A stretch of 64,000 nucleotides of DNA from Pomphorhynchus laevis (lineage: Eukaryota; Acanthocephala; Palaeacanthocephala; Echinorhynchida; Pomphorhynchidae): positions 1 to 64,000 of the forward strand of contig WNNJ02000965.1 in the NCBI GenBank assembly GCA_012934845.2. Direction: 5' to 3'. The translations under genes and the position numbers were made by a program. The notes beneath the pieces were generated by a model. It did not search any database and was not told where the DNA came from. It worked only from the letters and a program-made list of their open reading frames with translations. Shown here piece by piece: positions 49,381 to 61,659 of the stretch; within the stretch, counting starts at the first letter, position 1; each line of letters opens with the position of its first letter.

Positions 49381-49683
49381 TAGTCTAATAATGATAACAC
49401 TATAAGAGCTCATTTGCGAGTAACCCGTACATTGTAACTTTCCTACATAAAAAATAAATTGTGTCATCGATTTAATAATATTAATAAAATTACTAAAATA
49501 TATAGTTATTAAAATGTATTATATAATGCATTTTAATTGTATTAGATATTATAGATAATTTTACAATAAATGACAATCATTAATATAAACGCTAAATATT
49601 ATTGCCACTTATTTTTGTTACATAAAATCACATATAATGTTCTAAGTATATAATAATGTAATAATTTAAGGGTCCATTTGTTG
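49362..49683. repeat. Diverged direct repeats at the 3' end of the LINE
   Basis: 49362-49420 and 49623-49683 share AAAATCA(T/C)ATATAA(C/T)GTTCT, TATAATAATG and a TCATTTG/CCATTTG end, about 200 bases apart. Confidence 0.6.
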
Positions 49684-49843
49684 TTAAACTTATTGAAACC
49701 TTTTTGCTATCAAAAATAAATTCTTTTATTAAAACACATTAAACAATTATAATCATTAATTATCAATAATTATATAACTATATTATAATTATATAATTGT
49801 AATGGAATGTTGTACTCTTAATATGTCATCACCACGAGATAAA

Positions 49844-50135
49844 ATCAACAATGATATTGTACCAAATGACAAATTACTGTTTAGAGCCAATTGGCTCTCA
49901 TCAGTAGCTTGTATTCCCCACAACTGGATTCATTATCAACTTGGATTTTTTGAGCTTAATGCATTTTTGTGAATATTTGCAGTTGCAAATCCCAATCTTT
50001 ACAGCGTACAAGGAGCTTTCGTTTGCTTGAACACAGTCTAGCCTTTCGCCCCTTCAATCCAGTTGTGGGGAGTACAAGCTACTGATGAGAGTCAATTAGC
50101 TCGAAACGGCGACTTTGTCATTTGCGACAATTTAA
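49844..50135. ncRNA. Inverted pair of hammerhead-like motifs
   Basis: Arms of about 85 bases at 49844-49932 (minus sense) and 50057-50135 (plus sense). Plus copy: CTGATGA 50082-50088, a short stem II (GAG...CTC, 50089-50102), then GAAA 50103-50106. Minus copy: CTGATGA 49904-49898, a perfect five-base stem II (GAGCC/GGCTC) with AATT loop, but TAAA in place of GAAA. Both are preceded by CCAGTTGTGGGG and TACAAGCTA. I cannot draw convincing stems I and III in either, so these are probably decayed or truncated ribozymes. Confidence 0.45.
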
Positions 50136-50215
50136 CTGTTGAATTTCTTTCATGACAAGTTATTCAACGAAAATAGTAGTATTTCCATTTGAGGAAATTT
50201 ATTAATATATTGATG

Positions 50216-50248
50216 CATAGCAGCGGAATGTAGTATTCCGCTGCTATG
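50216..50248. repeat. Perfect palindrome with MITE-like arms
   Basis: CATAGCAGCGGAAT and ATTCCGCTGCTATG enclose GTAGT. The word CATAGCAGCGG is also the right hairpin arm of the palindromic MITE-like family, so this may be a minimal derivative. Confidence 0.85.
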
Positions 50249-50687
50249 AATTATATTCCGCAAATTAATTTGCAAAATGTAAGAAAGTTTTTCATCAAAT
50301 CAAATTGTCAATAACGCAGACGAGTCGAGTGATCATCAATCAACATTAGAAGGTTTGAAAGTACGGAATTATCATTTATTTTAAGTTTGGATTTGCATTT
50401 TATTTCTGTTTTACCGAAATGTATATTCTTGCACATAATTCGTGATTTACTATCTTGAGCTTTTATGTCATCGCAATATGATGCATCATAATAAGATGCA
50501 TCATCAAAACGTGATAAATAATCAAATAATTTGAAGTTTAAATTATACAAATTAAGTGTAAAGTAAAAAAGGGTTTCTTTATGTTTCATTTCACCGAATA
50601 GGATTTCACAAAATGAGACTGCTCACAATTTATATTATTAAACAAAGTGCGTTGCAAATTTTCGAATTATATTTTGAACCTTTTTAG

Positions 50688-50785
50688 ATTATTATGCATT
50701 CACTGATGAGGTTCTTGGAATGGGAGCTCAAGGAGTTGTATGTACTTGTGTTCATAAGCTTACTAACGTAGAATACGCTGTTAAG
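50688..50785 (+). CDS. MNK-like kinase exon, glycine loop and catalytic lysine
   Basis: Encodes DYYAFTDEVLGMGAQGVV, then CTCVHKLTNVEYAVK. It covers the nucleotide-binding loop (LGMGAQGVV, a variant Gly-rich loop as in MNKs) and the ATP-anchoring Lys of YAVK. It is preceded by a pyrimidine tract and AG, and followed by GTATTT. Confidence 0.9.
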
Positions 50786-50830
50786 GTATTTGTTATATGC
50801 AAATAGTTCGCTTTTAAACTGATCATTTAG

Positions 50831-50984
50831 TTAATAAATAAACAACTACATCCGGATAGACAACGGGTCTTCAAGGAAATGGACATATTTTATACGTGTA
50901 GGAACTGTGAATACATATTAAAACTACACGAGTACTTTGAGGATGATACATATTTTTATCTGCTGTTTGACAAAATGCATGGTG
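50831..50984 (+). CDS. MNK-like kinase exon, helix C and hinge
   Basis: Encodes LINKQLHPDRQRVFKEMDIF, then YTCRNCEYILKLHEYFED and DTYFYLLFDKMHGG. The Glu in VFKEMD is the helix-C glutamate. FYLLFDKM-GG is the hinge that matches FYLVFEKLQGG of vertebrate MNKs. The exon is separated from the previous one by a 45-base intron and ends in phase 1 at G|GTAAGT. Confidence 0.93.
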
Positions 50985-51104
50985 GTAAGTGATAAAACCC
51001 CTTTAATTGCAATATCTCTATTTAAAAAATGATTGATAAGTAAAAGCAATGAATAATAATCGCTATCAATCCACTTTTATCACATTTTTAATGTATCGCA
51101 TATT

Positions 51105-51440
51105 CATTCGCTGCAAATTCGTTTGAACATTATCATATTAAGAGCATTAACGATTTCCTCAGGCCGGCTGTTCCACAAATTTAAAGCCTTTTGTTACAGC
51201 CTAATAGATCCCTTCAAACTTTGATGGTGTAATTCGTGCAATGTTCTCGAAAGTCCGACTTACGATGGTAGTAAATAATATTTTAAATGTTTGTGCATTC
51301 AACCAAGTGAATGAATTGTTTAAGCACTAATTGTCTTACTTCACGTTGTAAGTAAAGTTTTATGAGCATCGTCCAAGCCTTATCGTGACACACCATTGTC
51401 TAAGTAACATGCCAGTACATTCACACGATTTGTGTATTGA
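51105..51440 (-). pseudogene. CR1-like LINE C-terminal fragment in MNK intron 3
   Basis: The minus strand reads SDFRENIARITPSKFE, then NLWNSRPEEIVNALNMIMFK. This corresponds to the 'NLWNSLPEEVVNAPS...FK' end of CR1/L2/RTE-like RT ORFs. Stops and a frame change separate the two pieces. The region also shows the higher GC expected of old coding sequence. Confidence 0.6.
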
Positions 51441-52093
51441 ATAAAGGTCGCTCAGTAAGGAAATAAAGTAAAGAGTGTTTCGAATACTTTTAATATTTTC
51501 AAATCATTTAATAATTCCAGAAACAATTGATTTCGTATTATTGGCCTACTCTTCACTAATTAGTACTTCTATAATATACGAAATATTATTATTTGATAAA
51601 TAATAAATAATATATAAATAATAAATTTAATAATTATTTATTATTAATTATCGATTATTATTTCAAAAACAAATATTCACTAAAATTAATTGTGCAGTGT
51701 CGAAAAATACTTCCGTTAATATTATATTTAAATTGCCTTCTTTGTCAATCTTCAACATTTTCAGAATATGCGCTACTTGAATTAAATGCTTGTAATTTTC
51801 CTTAAGATGAGGGCAGGAAATATAGTAATTTTTGTAATTAATCTAATTTATTCGTTTCTGTGGATTTATAAAACTATAAGAAAAAATGGATAATTTCAAT
51901 ATTCGCTACCATTAATGTTTAAATCATTAGATATAATCATGTTACAAATCATTTTTTATTCTCCAATGTTTAGCGCATTTAAAATTATAAAAATTTCAAA
52001 TATAAATGCCTTTTTTAGCATTAAGCATTTATAGAATATCAAATATGTGAAGACAAAATATTGCTTTATAGTACAATCTTTTGACATAGAATA

Positions 52094-53353
52094 TTAGAGC
52101 TCTTCGTTAGTATGCACACTTGATGATCCCGTATGCTCGTCGTGGTTTGATGCCCTTCCAAAACCGTTGTGACCGGAATCAATGACATCCATGGTGTCCA
52201 CACCACTCATATCCTCAAAGTCTTTGTCATCGCCGTCATCCGAAATCTTGTAATCTGTGAGCTTTCCCGACGCACGCATTTTCTCCATTTCTTTGTTGTC
52301 GATCTTTTTCTTGACAGTTCGCTCCTTCTTTGACGACTCAACTATGGCGTCCGCCGCCTGTCTCGCCAAATCAACATCATCAGTGATCAGAAAGTCACCA
52401 AAAATCGTGCCCGACATGGCTTGCCGCACGTCGATCCCTATTAAACCAATGTCCTTGAATATTCCTATCGTATGATCCTTGACATACTCCGGGTTTGGAA
52501 TTTGTTTTGCAATCCAGGGTCCCCTGTAGTCGGTACTATCAATAGTGCGCGGAACGCACTTGCCCATGTATGCTGGGTTCGTTTACATTGGGGCGGACCA
52601 GTCACCGTTTGCTTCATCGTCCCAATCATCTGGCTTTGTTGCTTCAATGTCCTCTATGAGTTCAGGCAGCTCCCAATTATCAGGAATTTTGTCGTTGGGA
52701 TCAGCAATCCACTCTCGGTCATCCCAATCCGACGGCTTGACATCAGACTCGTATGCGATTTCGCGGGGTTGCAGAATTGGCCAGTCGTCGGTTAAATTTC
52801 CCGCTTGAACGGACTCGTTGTCGATCCTTACTTCGTATGACCGATTAGACGCATAGAGATGCAACGTGTAAACGTGCGTAAACACGTCGTCCTTACACTT
52901 AGGGCTCGATTTACAATTATAGTTTGTGCCATTGTGATTTATGATAACGTGCACGATTCGCTTCTGAAGACCACAGATATCGGGACCAAACATGATGTAA
53001 TATGGTGTAGAGTTTGTAATCGTTTCCTGGCTGGTTCCTGAACTGAAAAGCTTCACGTAACCGCCTCCGCAATCAATATCCTGTTCGAATGCCACCGAAA
53101 ATTGTACGATGAGATCGTTATCCTCAGTGCTGGCATGAGTCCCACACCGTTTAAGCATCCAATGAAAACGGGCATTTTTAGTTGTTTTCAGTTCGATAGA
53201 CTTTGATTCATTGGAGTACTTCTTTGTGGCAACTACAAATTTGCCTTGTGGCTTGTCCGGCTTTGAAGGGATAACCCATTCTTTCAGCGGACCATCGCCA
53301 TCGAATGAATCTTTGAAATAGACCAGTTCACTCGTCAAATTCCGGACGTCCAA
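52094..53353 (-). pseudogene. Intronless calreticulin copy with one in-frame stop
   Basis: From 53353 it encodes a mature calreticulin without signal peptide: LVYFKDSFDGDGPLKEW, FEQDIDCGGGYVKLF, YYIMFGPDICG and CKDDVFTHVYTLHLY. The proline-rich arm follows (DVKPSDWDDREW, ATKPDDWDDEANGDWSAPM). A TAA at 52585-52583 then interrupts the same frame, which continues TNPAYMGKCVPRTID, YRGPWIAKQIPNPEY and SGTIFGDFLITDD to a C-terminal HTNEEL. In life calreticulin is a Ca2+-binding lectin chaperone of the ER. Here there is no signal peptide, a stop immediately precedes the frame, the tail lacks the usual long acidic run, and it ends NEEL where KDEL/HDEL is typical. With no introns and lying antisense in the MNK intron, it looks like a processed retrocopy. 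Confidence 0.9.
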
Positions 53354-53526
53354 TTAAAGTAGGGAAGCCAAAGCTTTCCGGAGATCGAATGCGTTCGCAA
53401 GAGTGTCGTCTACACGGTGCGGCTATGTTCAGCCCAGCTCCAATGCCATTTTCATTTCTCTGACAAGTCTGTATTGACTCTAAATGTTGTTCTTGATCAT
53501 CATATATCAGACTGGATGAAGGAATT

Positions 53527-55545
53527 TCACACAGGCTGGAGCACTACGGAATGAAGAGGCATAACTCCAACAGAACTCGTCCGTCCTGATAGATCAGTAG
53601 AGTCGTTAGATATGTTGATCACAGGTTCGTCGTTAGAGAAAAATCGCATTTCTGGATCATTACATGGTCCCAATTCCTTCTCCAGAAGAGGTCCGCTAAT
53701 ATCGTTCAAGCTCTTAAGTATTGCTTTCGCGTTACCTCGCATGAGGGCTATTGAATCTCGCTGAAACAACTGTGATACCGCCCTTGAGTATGGAACACCG
53801 TTCCGCTGTGACATAGACCTGAATATATTCCGAATCAGTTTTTCCCCAGTGCTGTTCCACCCTCCGTAGGTTTCAATCACTGCTGCCGCGAAGATATAAC
53901 CGCTGTCCTCCATTATGCACCTATATTTAATATCTGTAACGCATACCGCAATTTGTTAGCTGCATATGCGAGGATGCGTGCTACCATTTTGACGACTGAA
54001 TTTTGTTGTGGATTCGCCACCGCAAAATCTACAGCTTGTGGGTGATCGCCATAAAAGAGAATGTCCGCTGGCCTTTCGCGTAAGTTTCTCTGATAAGATG
54101 ATGTACTTCGCGGGCTACTCTCATACCAGCAGAGGTAGCAGCTTGGAATATGGTTTTCCGAATACCGTCATGCCGGATGCCAGGAAATCCACCGAATTGG
54201 CAAGTTAAAGCGTGGTAATCGTACTTATCTGCAGGTCTTAGGTAACGTCTACATTGGTAATCATCACAGTGAAATGGCAAGCCCAACAAAGGCGTAGTAA
54301 AGCACATAATTCATTTGGGGCCAAGTACATACCAGTTATCTTTTTGGGTACTGCCTGCAACCACGAACATGCGTGTGGGCACGATACTGCCACAAGTCTC
54401 GACGCATTAAAGGAGTCTGATTCCATTAGAAGGGTTTCTTTGGTTCGGTCATTAATGAATTTCGAAAGATAAGCTTGTCTACTGCGCAGCTTATCCACAT
54501 TGTCGTCTGGCGGTACTTGAATAGATGCCATGGCGTTCACGTAGCCAGGAAATGAGTTAGGATCAAACGACAAACGATCTGCGACAATATGAACCCCAGC
54601 AACGAAAGCCGGTCCAGAGTGCTGCTTACAACTGCGTAAACCCAATTTCTCTAATTTCAGAGGTAAGCAGGCTTGTTGCCATGACTTGAAGTTGGTTTGG
54701 ACTGCTGTAATTGCGATAAACGCATCCCTGATCGAACTATCGAACAACCGAAAAAACTCTTCGGCAAAAACCGGATGAACTGTGCGCATGATATGATTGA
54801 CGCGGCTGTAGGGCGCACATGAGTGCAATAAAATGAAGGCAATTTGCGGGTATGGCAACAATTCCAGCCTTTCTAGATCGCGCTAAAGTGGTGGAAGAAT
54901 ATTTTCAATTAGAAAGTGAGAGCAAAACTCTTCCGACCCCACTGGAACCCCGCGAAGAGAGAAACCGCCAGTTGAATTTATGTTTGACACGCATGAACAT
55001 ATTTCCTTGATTGTAGTTGTCGACTCCGCGAACCCAATGACTTCAGTCCTCTTCCAGATAACTGTCCTTCCAATGTCAGAAAAAGTCGTTGAAATGAAGA
55101 GGAGAAATTTAGATACAGCAGCTGTAGTACCTGCCACGATTCCAACATCCAAGTACCATTGATTGAAGAATATACCATCGAAACCACTAATAGAAACTAT
55201 TATGGATTGTATTGCGAGGCAAAATAGAAAAGGTCCGAGGGGATCGCCCTGTTGAACACCGCACGCCGATTGAAGAGGTTCCAATTGACCGAACCGTAGA
55301 CAGGAATTCTGGCCGTAACACAAACGAACCTAATTTGAGATTTTAGGGTAATATTTGTCTACAAAATTAATGATAGACACGCGATCAATGTTGTTGAATG
55401 CGTTTTTTAGATCTAGTTTTACCCAAACCCAGTCTTTATCTTCCCGATGAAGATTTTCTAACCGTCTAAACTGTTCCAAGATCTGCTCCATACCGTTTGG
55501 GGAAGCAACTCCAAGCTGGTGAGGAAGAAGAGTTACTATAATCAA
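53527..55545 (-). pseudogene. 5'-truncated RLE-type LINE (RT to endonuclease)
   Basis: Minus-strand order, in frames broken by several shifts: LLPHQLGVASPNGMEQIL and WVKLDLKNAFNNIDR (55545-55330); CGVQQGDPLGPFLFCLAIQS and NQWYLDVGIVAG, where YLDD has become YLDV (55323-54883). Next LPLKLEKLGLRSCKQHSGPA and HACSWLQAVPKK (54861-54238); CRRYLRPADKYDYHALTC and GIRHDGIRKTIFQAA (about 54250-54120); YIFAAAVIETYGGWN and IALMRGNAKAIL (53913-53527). This is a complete RT-to-RLE set of a family distinct from the one at 46.6 kb. The altered catalytic Asp shows it is inactive. The 5' end stops at a palindrome at 55545. Confidence 0.85.
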
Positions 55546-56760
<1,215 letters not shown>

Positions 56761-57129
56761 TAAATATCACACTTATAACGATATTTATAAAGCTATTAGC
56801 TTTATAAATGTAAATATCTTGTCGAAAAAGTGCTAATTGAAATTTTCTAAATAAATTTGTAATGACTTGACAAATTATTATTTAATAAAATATCATAAAT
56901 TTTAATTTTGTTATAAAAATATAAATTTATCTATACAAAATAAAAATAATATAATAACGGTTTCCGCAAATGAACCAATAAGTTTCCATTGGAGTTCTTT
57001 AAATCATCTTCAATAATTTAAAATGTTCATGCGATATTTATTTTTGGTCGAACGAGGAGCTCACAGGCGAGCTGAAGCAGCTCGAACAAGTGAAAATTAA
57101 ATTTTACTATTTATATGATTTAAAACTTT

Positions 57130-57640
57130 GTTATATAGTATATCACGCTTTCGGTAGAGTTTAGTCAGAATGTCTCTCAGTACATTGCGCGCTTCAGGGA
57201 TTGCGTCTCCAAAAGTAAAAAAACTACTGAGCAAAATATTGCTTGTTAAATTACTGATATCCCCTCACTGTATTTTGAAACTTTACGTCTCTTGTGATAA
57301 TACTAGTCTGACTTACAATCTTTATTGGAATATGAAGGAGCATGTACGTTAAATATGGCGATGTCAAGAAGAGTCCGTTTGAACCTACTACAAAGTAAGT
57401 GTCCATACACCACATCGAGCCGGGCGCAATTTTCTCTACAGCCATCGTATTTCTAAATACTAGATCATTGTGAACAGGTGAGAGTGCGGGCTCTGTCTCT
57501 ACGCTATTACAAGGTTCACACAAAACACCCGCAAGAATGTCTCTAATTTCGATGTGAAGTATCGATGCTAAAGCACTGTCTTCCGTGATAACGCATGCCT
57601 TATTGTCATTTGTGAATAACATTTACAACGACGTTTATTC
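57130..57640 (-). pseudogene. RLE-type LINE fragment in MNK intron 4
   Basis: The minus-strand frame 57622-57251 aligns with the middle of the 20.5-kb family: HIEIRDILAGVL (RHNEIRD in relatives), VETEPALSPVHNDLVFRNTM (EP.LQPL.GE), MWCMDTYFVVGSNGLFLTSP (GFW...AFFDVRVFNP). Downstream in another frame is FTFGDAIPEARNVLRD (STFGGMGPEA). The similarity is weak by eye but in the correct order. The catalytic residues are not conserved. Confidence 0.5.
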
Positions 57641-59363
57641 TAATTTTCTATATACCATCAGTATCGTCTTGCTTCCGCATCGTTGAATTTATTATTTGAT
57701 AGATGAACACCTTTATCTTCAATTAGCAGTGTTATATAATGTGTCTTAAACTTGTTAATGTGTCTTAGGACACATTAACAGTGTCTTGAACTTCCTACGA
57801 CTAAGTGCATATCCTCTCTAGCCATTCCTATACATTGTACTAATTATGGCCTCCGTGTATACCATTGTCTGGTACACTAGCATGAAACCGCCTTCCTGTT
57901 GACATTCACTCCTATTCATTCTTTCGCACCTTTAAACAGCTCATTTCAATGATCTGTCTTCATTTCACTTCATTTCTCTCTGGCGTATATCTTGTCCGTG
58001 AAAACCAAAATCCATTGTCGGTAATGCTAGCTATAAACCTGACTTGTTGCATTTTTTACATATTTCTTGCCAATGTACAGTACTGAATTTGATTTTTTCT
58101 CTTTTATTTTTATTTATTCGTGGACCTGTAAGTGTCTCCGTCCACATTTTCCACCTAAAATAGTTTCTATTCCATTCTAACTATTTAACTGATAATATCA
58201 ACTAATAAATTCTAACTAATTTATCAACTCTAATAAGTTGATATGTTACTTAATAACTAATAAGTTAAAAATAAAAATTACATAGCGATGAATTAATTTA
58301 TTGTTGATAAATGCCTAAGCATTTCATACTTCTCTGTTGATTGACTTGCGACTATAAACGGATAAACATATGGTATGTAAATTTCTATGTATCAAAAACA
58401 TTATATTCTTGAACTAAAAATGCCAGCAGTAGCTGCCAAAATATTGTAATTATTTTCTTTTATTAGTTCAAAGTTCTTTTAGTTTTGTTCTAACTAATAA
58501 AATTAAAACATTTTATGAAAGGTACACATTGAATTTTGATAGTACAAGATGAGGTACAATTAGTTTTGCTCACATTGAATTTTGATAGTACAAGATGAGG
58601 TACAACTAGCTAAACGTTTCCATGTATGTATCTGTCTTATTTTGTAATATCTATTTACTTATTTTATCAATCTTCTGTTCGATCTTCTGCACAAAAAATA
58701 GATAAATCGACTATGTTTCTTTAAATGAACATAAACATTTGTTTAGCAAGAAATAAATTACATTTTTCATTTACTAACGGTACGACTTATATAAAGACTT
58801 GTGGTTTATTTCACAATTAAAGTCTCCGTATACAGTGGAATATCGATATTAAACGTGTAGCTTATAAATTATAGTGCAGGGGCTTGATAACATATAAAGA
58901 ATTTATTTAAAATAAGATACATTACGCTGTTACAGTTAAGAGGAATTCCTGGAATATTTTATGCTAAGAGTTCGCTCTAATTACAGATCAACAATGTTGA
59001 TTACTATCAACAATGAAACACATTTAAATGGATAAGCTGGCAAATAATAAGTGAGATTTCTTAAATTTCTAAAAAATAATAAAAATGCATTTTTGGTTAA
59101 TTTTATAAATTAATTTTTTAATTTTATCTGCTAGAATTTAGGAATAAAAGTAATTTGCTGCCAAGTTATTATTTGACAGTAATTAATTAAATTAATTAAT
59201 TATTAATTTAATTAATTATTAATTTATCTAATTAATCATGCACAAATTAATTAATAATTTTTTATGCACATCTGAAATTTAAAATCTTAGTTTAAAATTT
59301 CAAATTTACAATATATATTTATTCTAAATTTTTTTATTTTATTAAAATAGCTGTTCATTTTAG
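57641..59363. other. Intron sequence with a short tandem pair
   Basis: 58525-58612 holds two copies of a 46-base unit (CACATTGAATTTTGATAGTA, CAAGATGAGGTACAA). The palindrome GTTAATGTGTCTTAGGACAC with its complement lies near 57755-57780. No gene seen. Confidence 0.7.
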
Positions 59364-60359
59364 CAACTTCTATTCAATCGTATAAGAGACGGAGAATTCT
59401 CATTTCCTAGTCCGGAATGGGACTGCATTTCCGATGACGCAAAGGACCTTATTGGTCACTTGCTTGTATGTGACTCTCGTTTACGATATTCAGCTGACCA
59501 AGTTTTACTGCACAGATGGATAAAATATCCTGCACCCGAAACTGCCTTGACAACGGCGAAGGTACTTCTGAGAGATAATTCAGTTCGTAATTTGGAAACA
59601 TTCACAAATGAAGCTCTTTCAATATCAAAACTAATTGATGTTCAGCTAGCAACAAACAATCATCAAAAGAATCTTACAGAAATGTCTGATAATCGCGGTG
59701 ATATAACGAGATGTAGATTTGTAATCTCTAATAATGAATATCTCGACAATAATATTGCTAATAAGAACTGTTCAAAGGTCGTTATCCCCAAAGGTTTCGC
59801 CTGCCTTTCAAGAACACAACAACCGTCACATCAACTATGCAGGTCGTCATGTATAAGCAATAAGCCCCTCATTGAATCACCAGTTAATGGAACAAAATAT
59901 GCAAGATGTAACGGTAGTAATACTGTAGACTCGGATATTTTGTCTGTAAATTGCAGCCGACATGCGGTGAGTAAAGAAAATGAAAATTCGATTGTAAGTG
60001 ATGCTAATACTGAAGATTATAATTGGAATTGTATGGAATCGGTGTTGGTGGAATGTATGAAATCAATTTTACTGGACAAGCAAAATAAAAAGTATCTGAA
60101 GAGACAGCATCAATTGTCTAAAGGTGACTGCCATCGTAGAAACCAGCTTTGCTACAGTTCAAGCATAGCCTTTTCGTCCAGTCGTAGCTCATGCGGATTT
60201 GAGTACATGAAAGAGCTGCATCGGAATACGACAACGGCTGATGACCAACCATTTGGTAATAGAAATCAAATTGCTCTATATCATTCTGCCAAACAACCTC
60301 CTTATGACAGCCGATCTGATCAGCTAATTTTTAATCAAGATCACAGAAGACTGAGCTAG
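59364..60359 (+). CDS. MNK-like kinase last exon, C-lobe end and long tail
   Basis: Encodes QLLFNRIRDGEFSFPSPEWD, CISDDAKDLIGHLLVCDSRL and RYSADQVLLHRWIKYP, the last kinase helices, then a tail of about 270 residues rich in Ser, Asn and Cys ending HRRLS and a TAG stop. I do not see a clear LARRR-type MAPK docking motif in the tail. That may mean a diverged dock, or that docking lies elsewhere. Confidence 0.93.
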   Translation, partial: QLLFNRIRDGEFSFPSPEWDCISDDAKDLIGHLLVCDSRLRYSADQVLLHRWIKYPAPETALTTAKVLLRDNSVRNLETFTNEALSISKLIDVQLATNNHQKNLTEMSDNRGDITRCRFVISNNEYLDNNIANKNCSKVVIPKGFACLSRTQQPSHQLCRSSCISNKPLIESPVNGTKYARCNGSNTVDSDILSVNCSRHAVSKENENSIVSDANTEDYNWNCMESVLVECMKSILLDKQNKKYLKRQHQLSKGDCHRRNQLCYSSSIAFSSSRSSCGFEYMKELHRNTTTADDQPFGNRNQIALYHSAKQPPYDSRSDQLIFNQDHRRLS

Positions 60360-60788
60360 CAACGGCTACACAGTAATAATGACAATAATCATCATTTATA
60401 CTATAATCTATCACAATTAAATTTCATTGAGGGTTTCTTCTAAAAGCCCTATTCTATGTGCCTGCATGTTGTTTCGTCATTGCTTCATCTAATTACAGGC
60501 AAAATACCTTCGTCATATTTGTACACATCAAAGTCAGCCATTAAAAACATATTACTTTCATGTAACTCTTGAAATAAAATAACATTTTGTGTTCCGCCAG
60601 ATGGATATTTACAAATCAAAAATAGTTTTTTGTTATATTTTATATCTTGTCTAATTGGCCATAATTAGCAATTATCACCTCATCAGTTGGGATGTACCGA
60701 ATAATCGACAAATTATTAAACCTTTGATTTATCAAAGAATAGAATTTATTCAAAAATATAAACATCGAAAAAGTTTTATAAAACGTTT
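60360..60788 (+). other. MNK 3' UTR with poly(A) signal
   Basis: AATAAA at 60573-60578, about 215 bases past the stop, is the best poly(A) signal. Plain AT-rich sequence follows up to the hammerhead array at 60789. Confidence 0.5.
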
Positions 60789-61195
60789 CGTCACACATAG
60801 GATGACTGGTCATACGTAGCGACTTTAAATAATGCAAGAATAAGTCGGTTCTATTTCTTAGTCTGATGAGGATATATAGAATGCTGCCTGGTGTTTATGC
60901 CTCTTCATGAGGAAAACTGATTTATTTATGAGTACACCATTGTGTGTCCCAGGGCAGGCGTGACAACAAATTATATATTTTATATATTTGTACACTTTAA
61001 AGTGTCCCTGTAAAACAGCATTTCTATTAAAAGGAATTTAGTGCATGATGCGTGGTTAAACCGCAATACTCACTGCCATGCACAGAGCTTATGCTAAATT
61101 CCCTCCGATGATTCAGATTAAGGGTAGTTATGTTTTTCGAGCTTTAGACATTGTTTAAGCGTGTGTTAAGGTGCCTATGGATGATTTTTAAAGTC

Positions 61196-61237
61196 ACGGT
61201 ACTGATGAGCTCCGTTAGAGCGAAACACGTATACCGT
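61196..61237 (+). ncRNA. Type I hammerhead ribozyme, copy 1
   Basis: Stem I is ACGGTA (61196-61201) with TACCGT (61232-61237). The core CTGATGA is at 61202-61208. Stem II is GCTC (61209-61212) with GAGC (61218-61221) and loop CGTTA. The GAAA follows at 61222-61225. Stem III is two pairs from ACACGT. Predicted cleavage is after A61231 (GUA). The near-palindromic tiny stem III is typical of ribozymes that act as dimers in tandem transcripts. Confidence 0.9.
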
Positions 61238-61659
61238 TGTTGAAGTTTGTCGTCACACATAGGATGATTGGGCATACATAGCAACTTTGAATATTGCGAG
61301 AATAATTCGGTTCTATTTCTTAGTCTGATGAGGATATCTAGAATTCTGTCTGGTGTTTATGCCTCCTTGTAAGGAAAGCATAGTGATTTATTCACGAGTA
61401 CACCGTTTGGTGTCCCAGGACAGGTGTTACAACAAATTATATTTTGTATATTTGTGCACTTTAAAGTGTCCCTGTAAAACAGCATTTCTATTAAAAGGAA
61501 TTTAGTGCATGATGCATGGTTAAACCGCAATACTCACTGCCATGCACAGAGCTTATGCTAAATTCCCTCCGATGATTCAGATTAAGGGTAGTTCTGTTTT
61601 TCGAGCTTTAGACATTGTTTAAGCGTGTGTTAAGGTGCCTATGGATGATTTTTAAAGTC

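Noticed and set aside
52583-52585. TAA read as sense (alternative nuclear code) in calreticulin
   Set aside because: The MNK exons end normally with TAG and no other gene uses TAA as sense; a retrocopy with a stop is simpler.
53353-53526. Hidden signal-peptide exon for calreticulin upstream
   Set aside because: A stop immediately precedes the frame, there is no good splice acceptor, and short ATG frames there end at once.
57170-57352. Plus-strand 60-codon frame in MNK intron 4
   Set aside because: The opposite strand reads as an RLE-type LINE block in the expected motif order, so the plus frame is a shadow.
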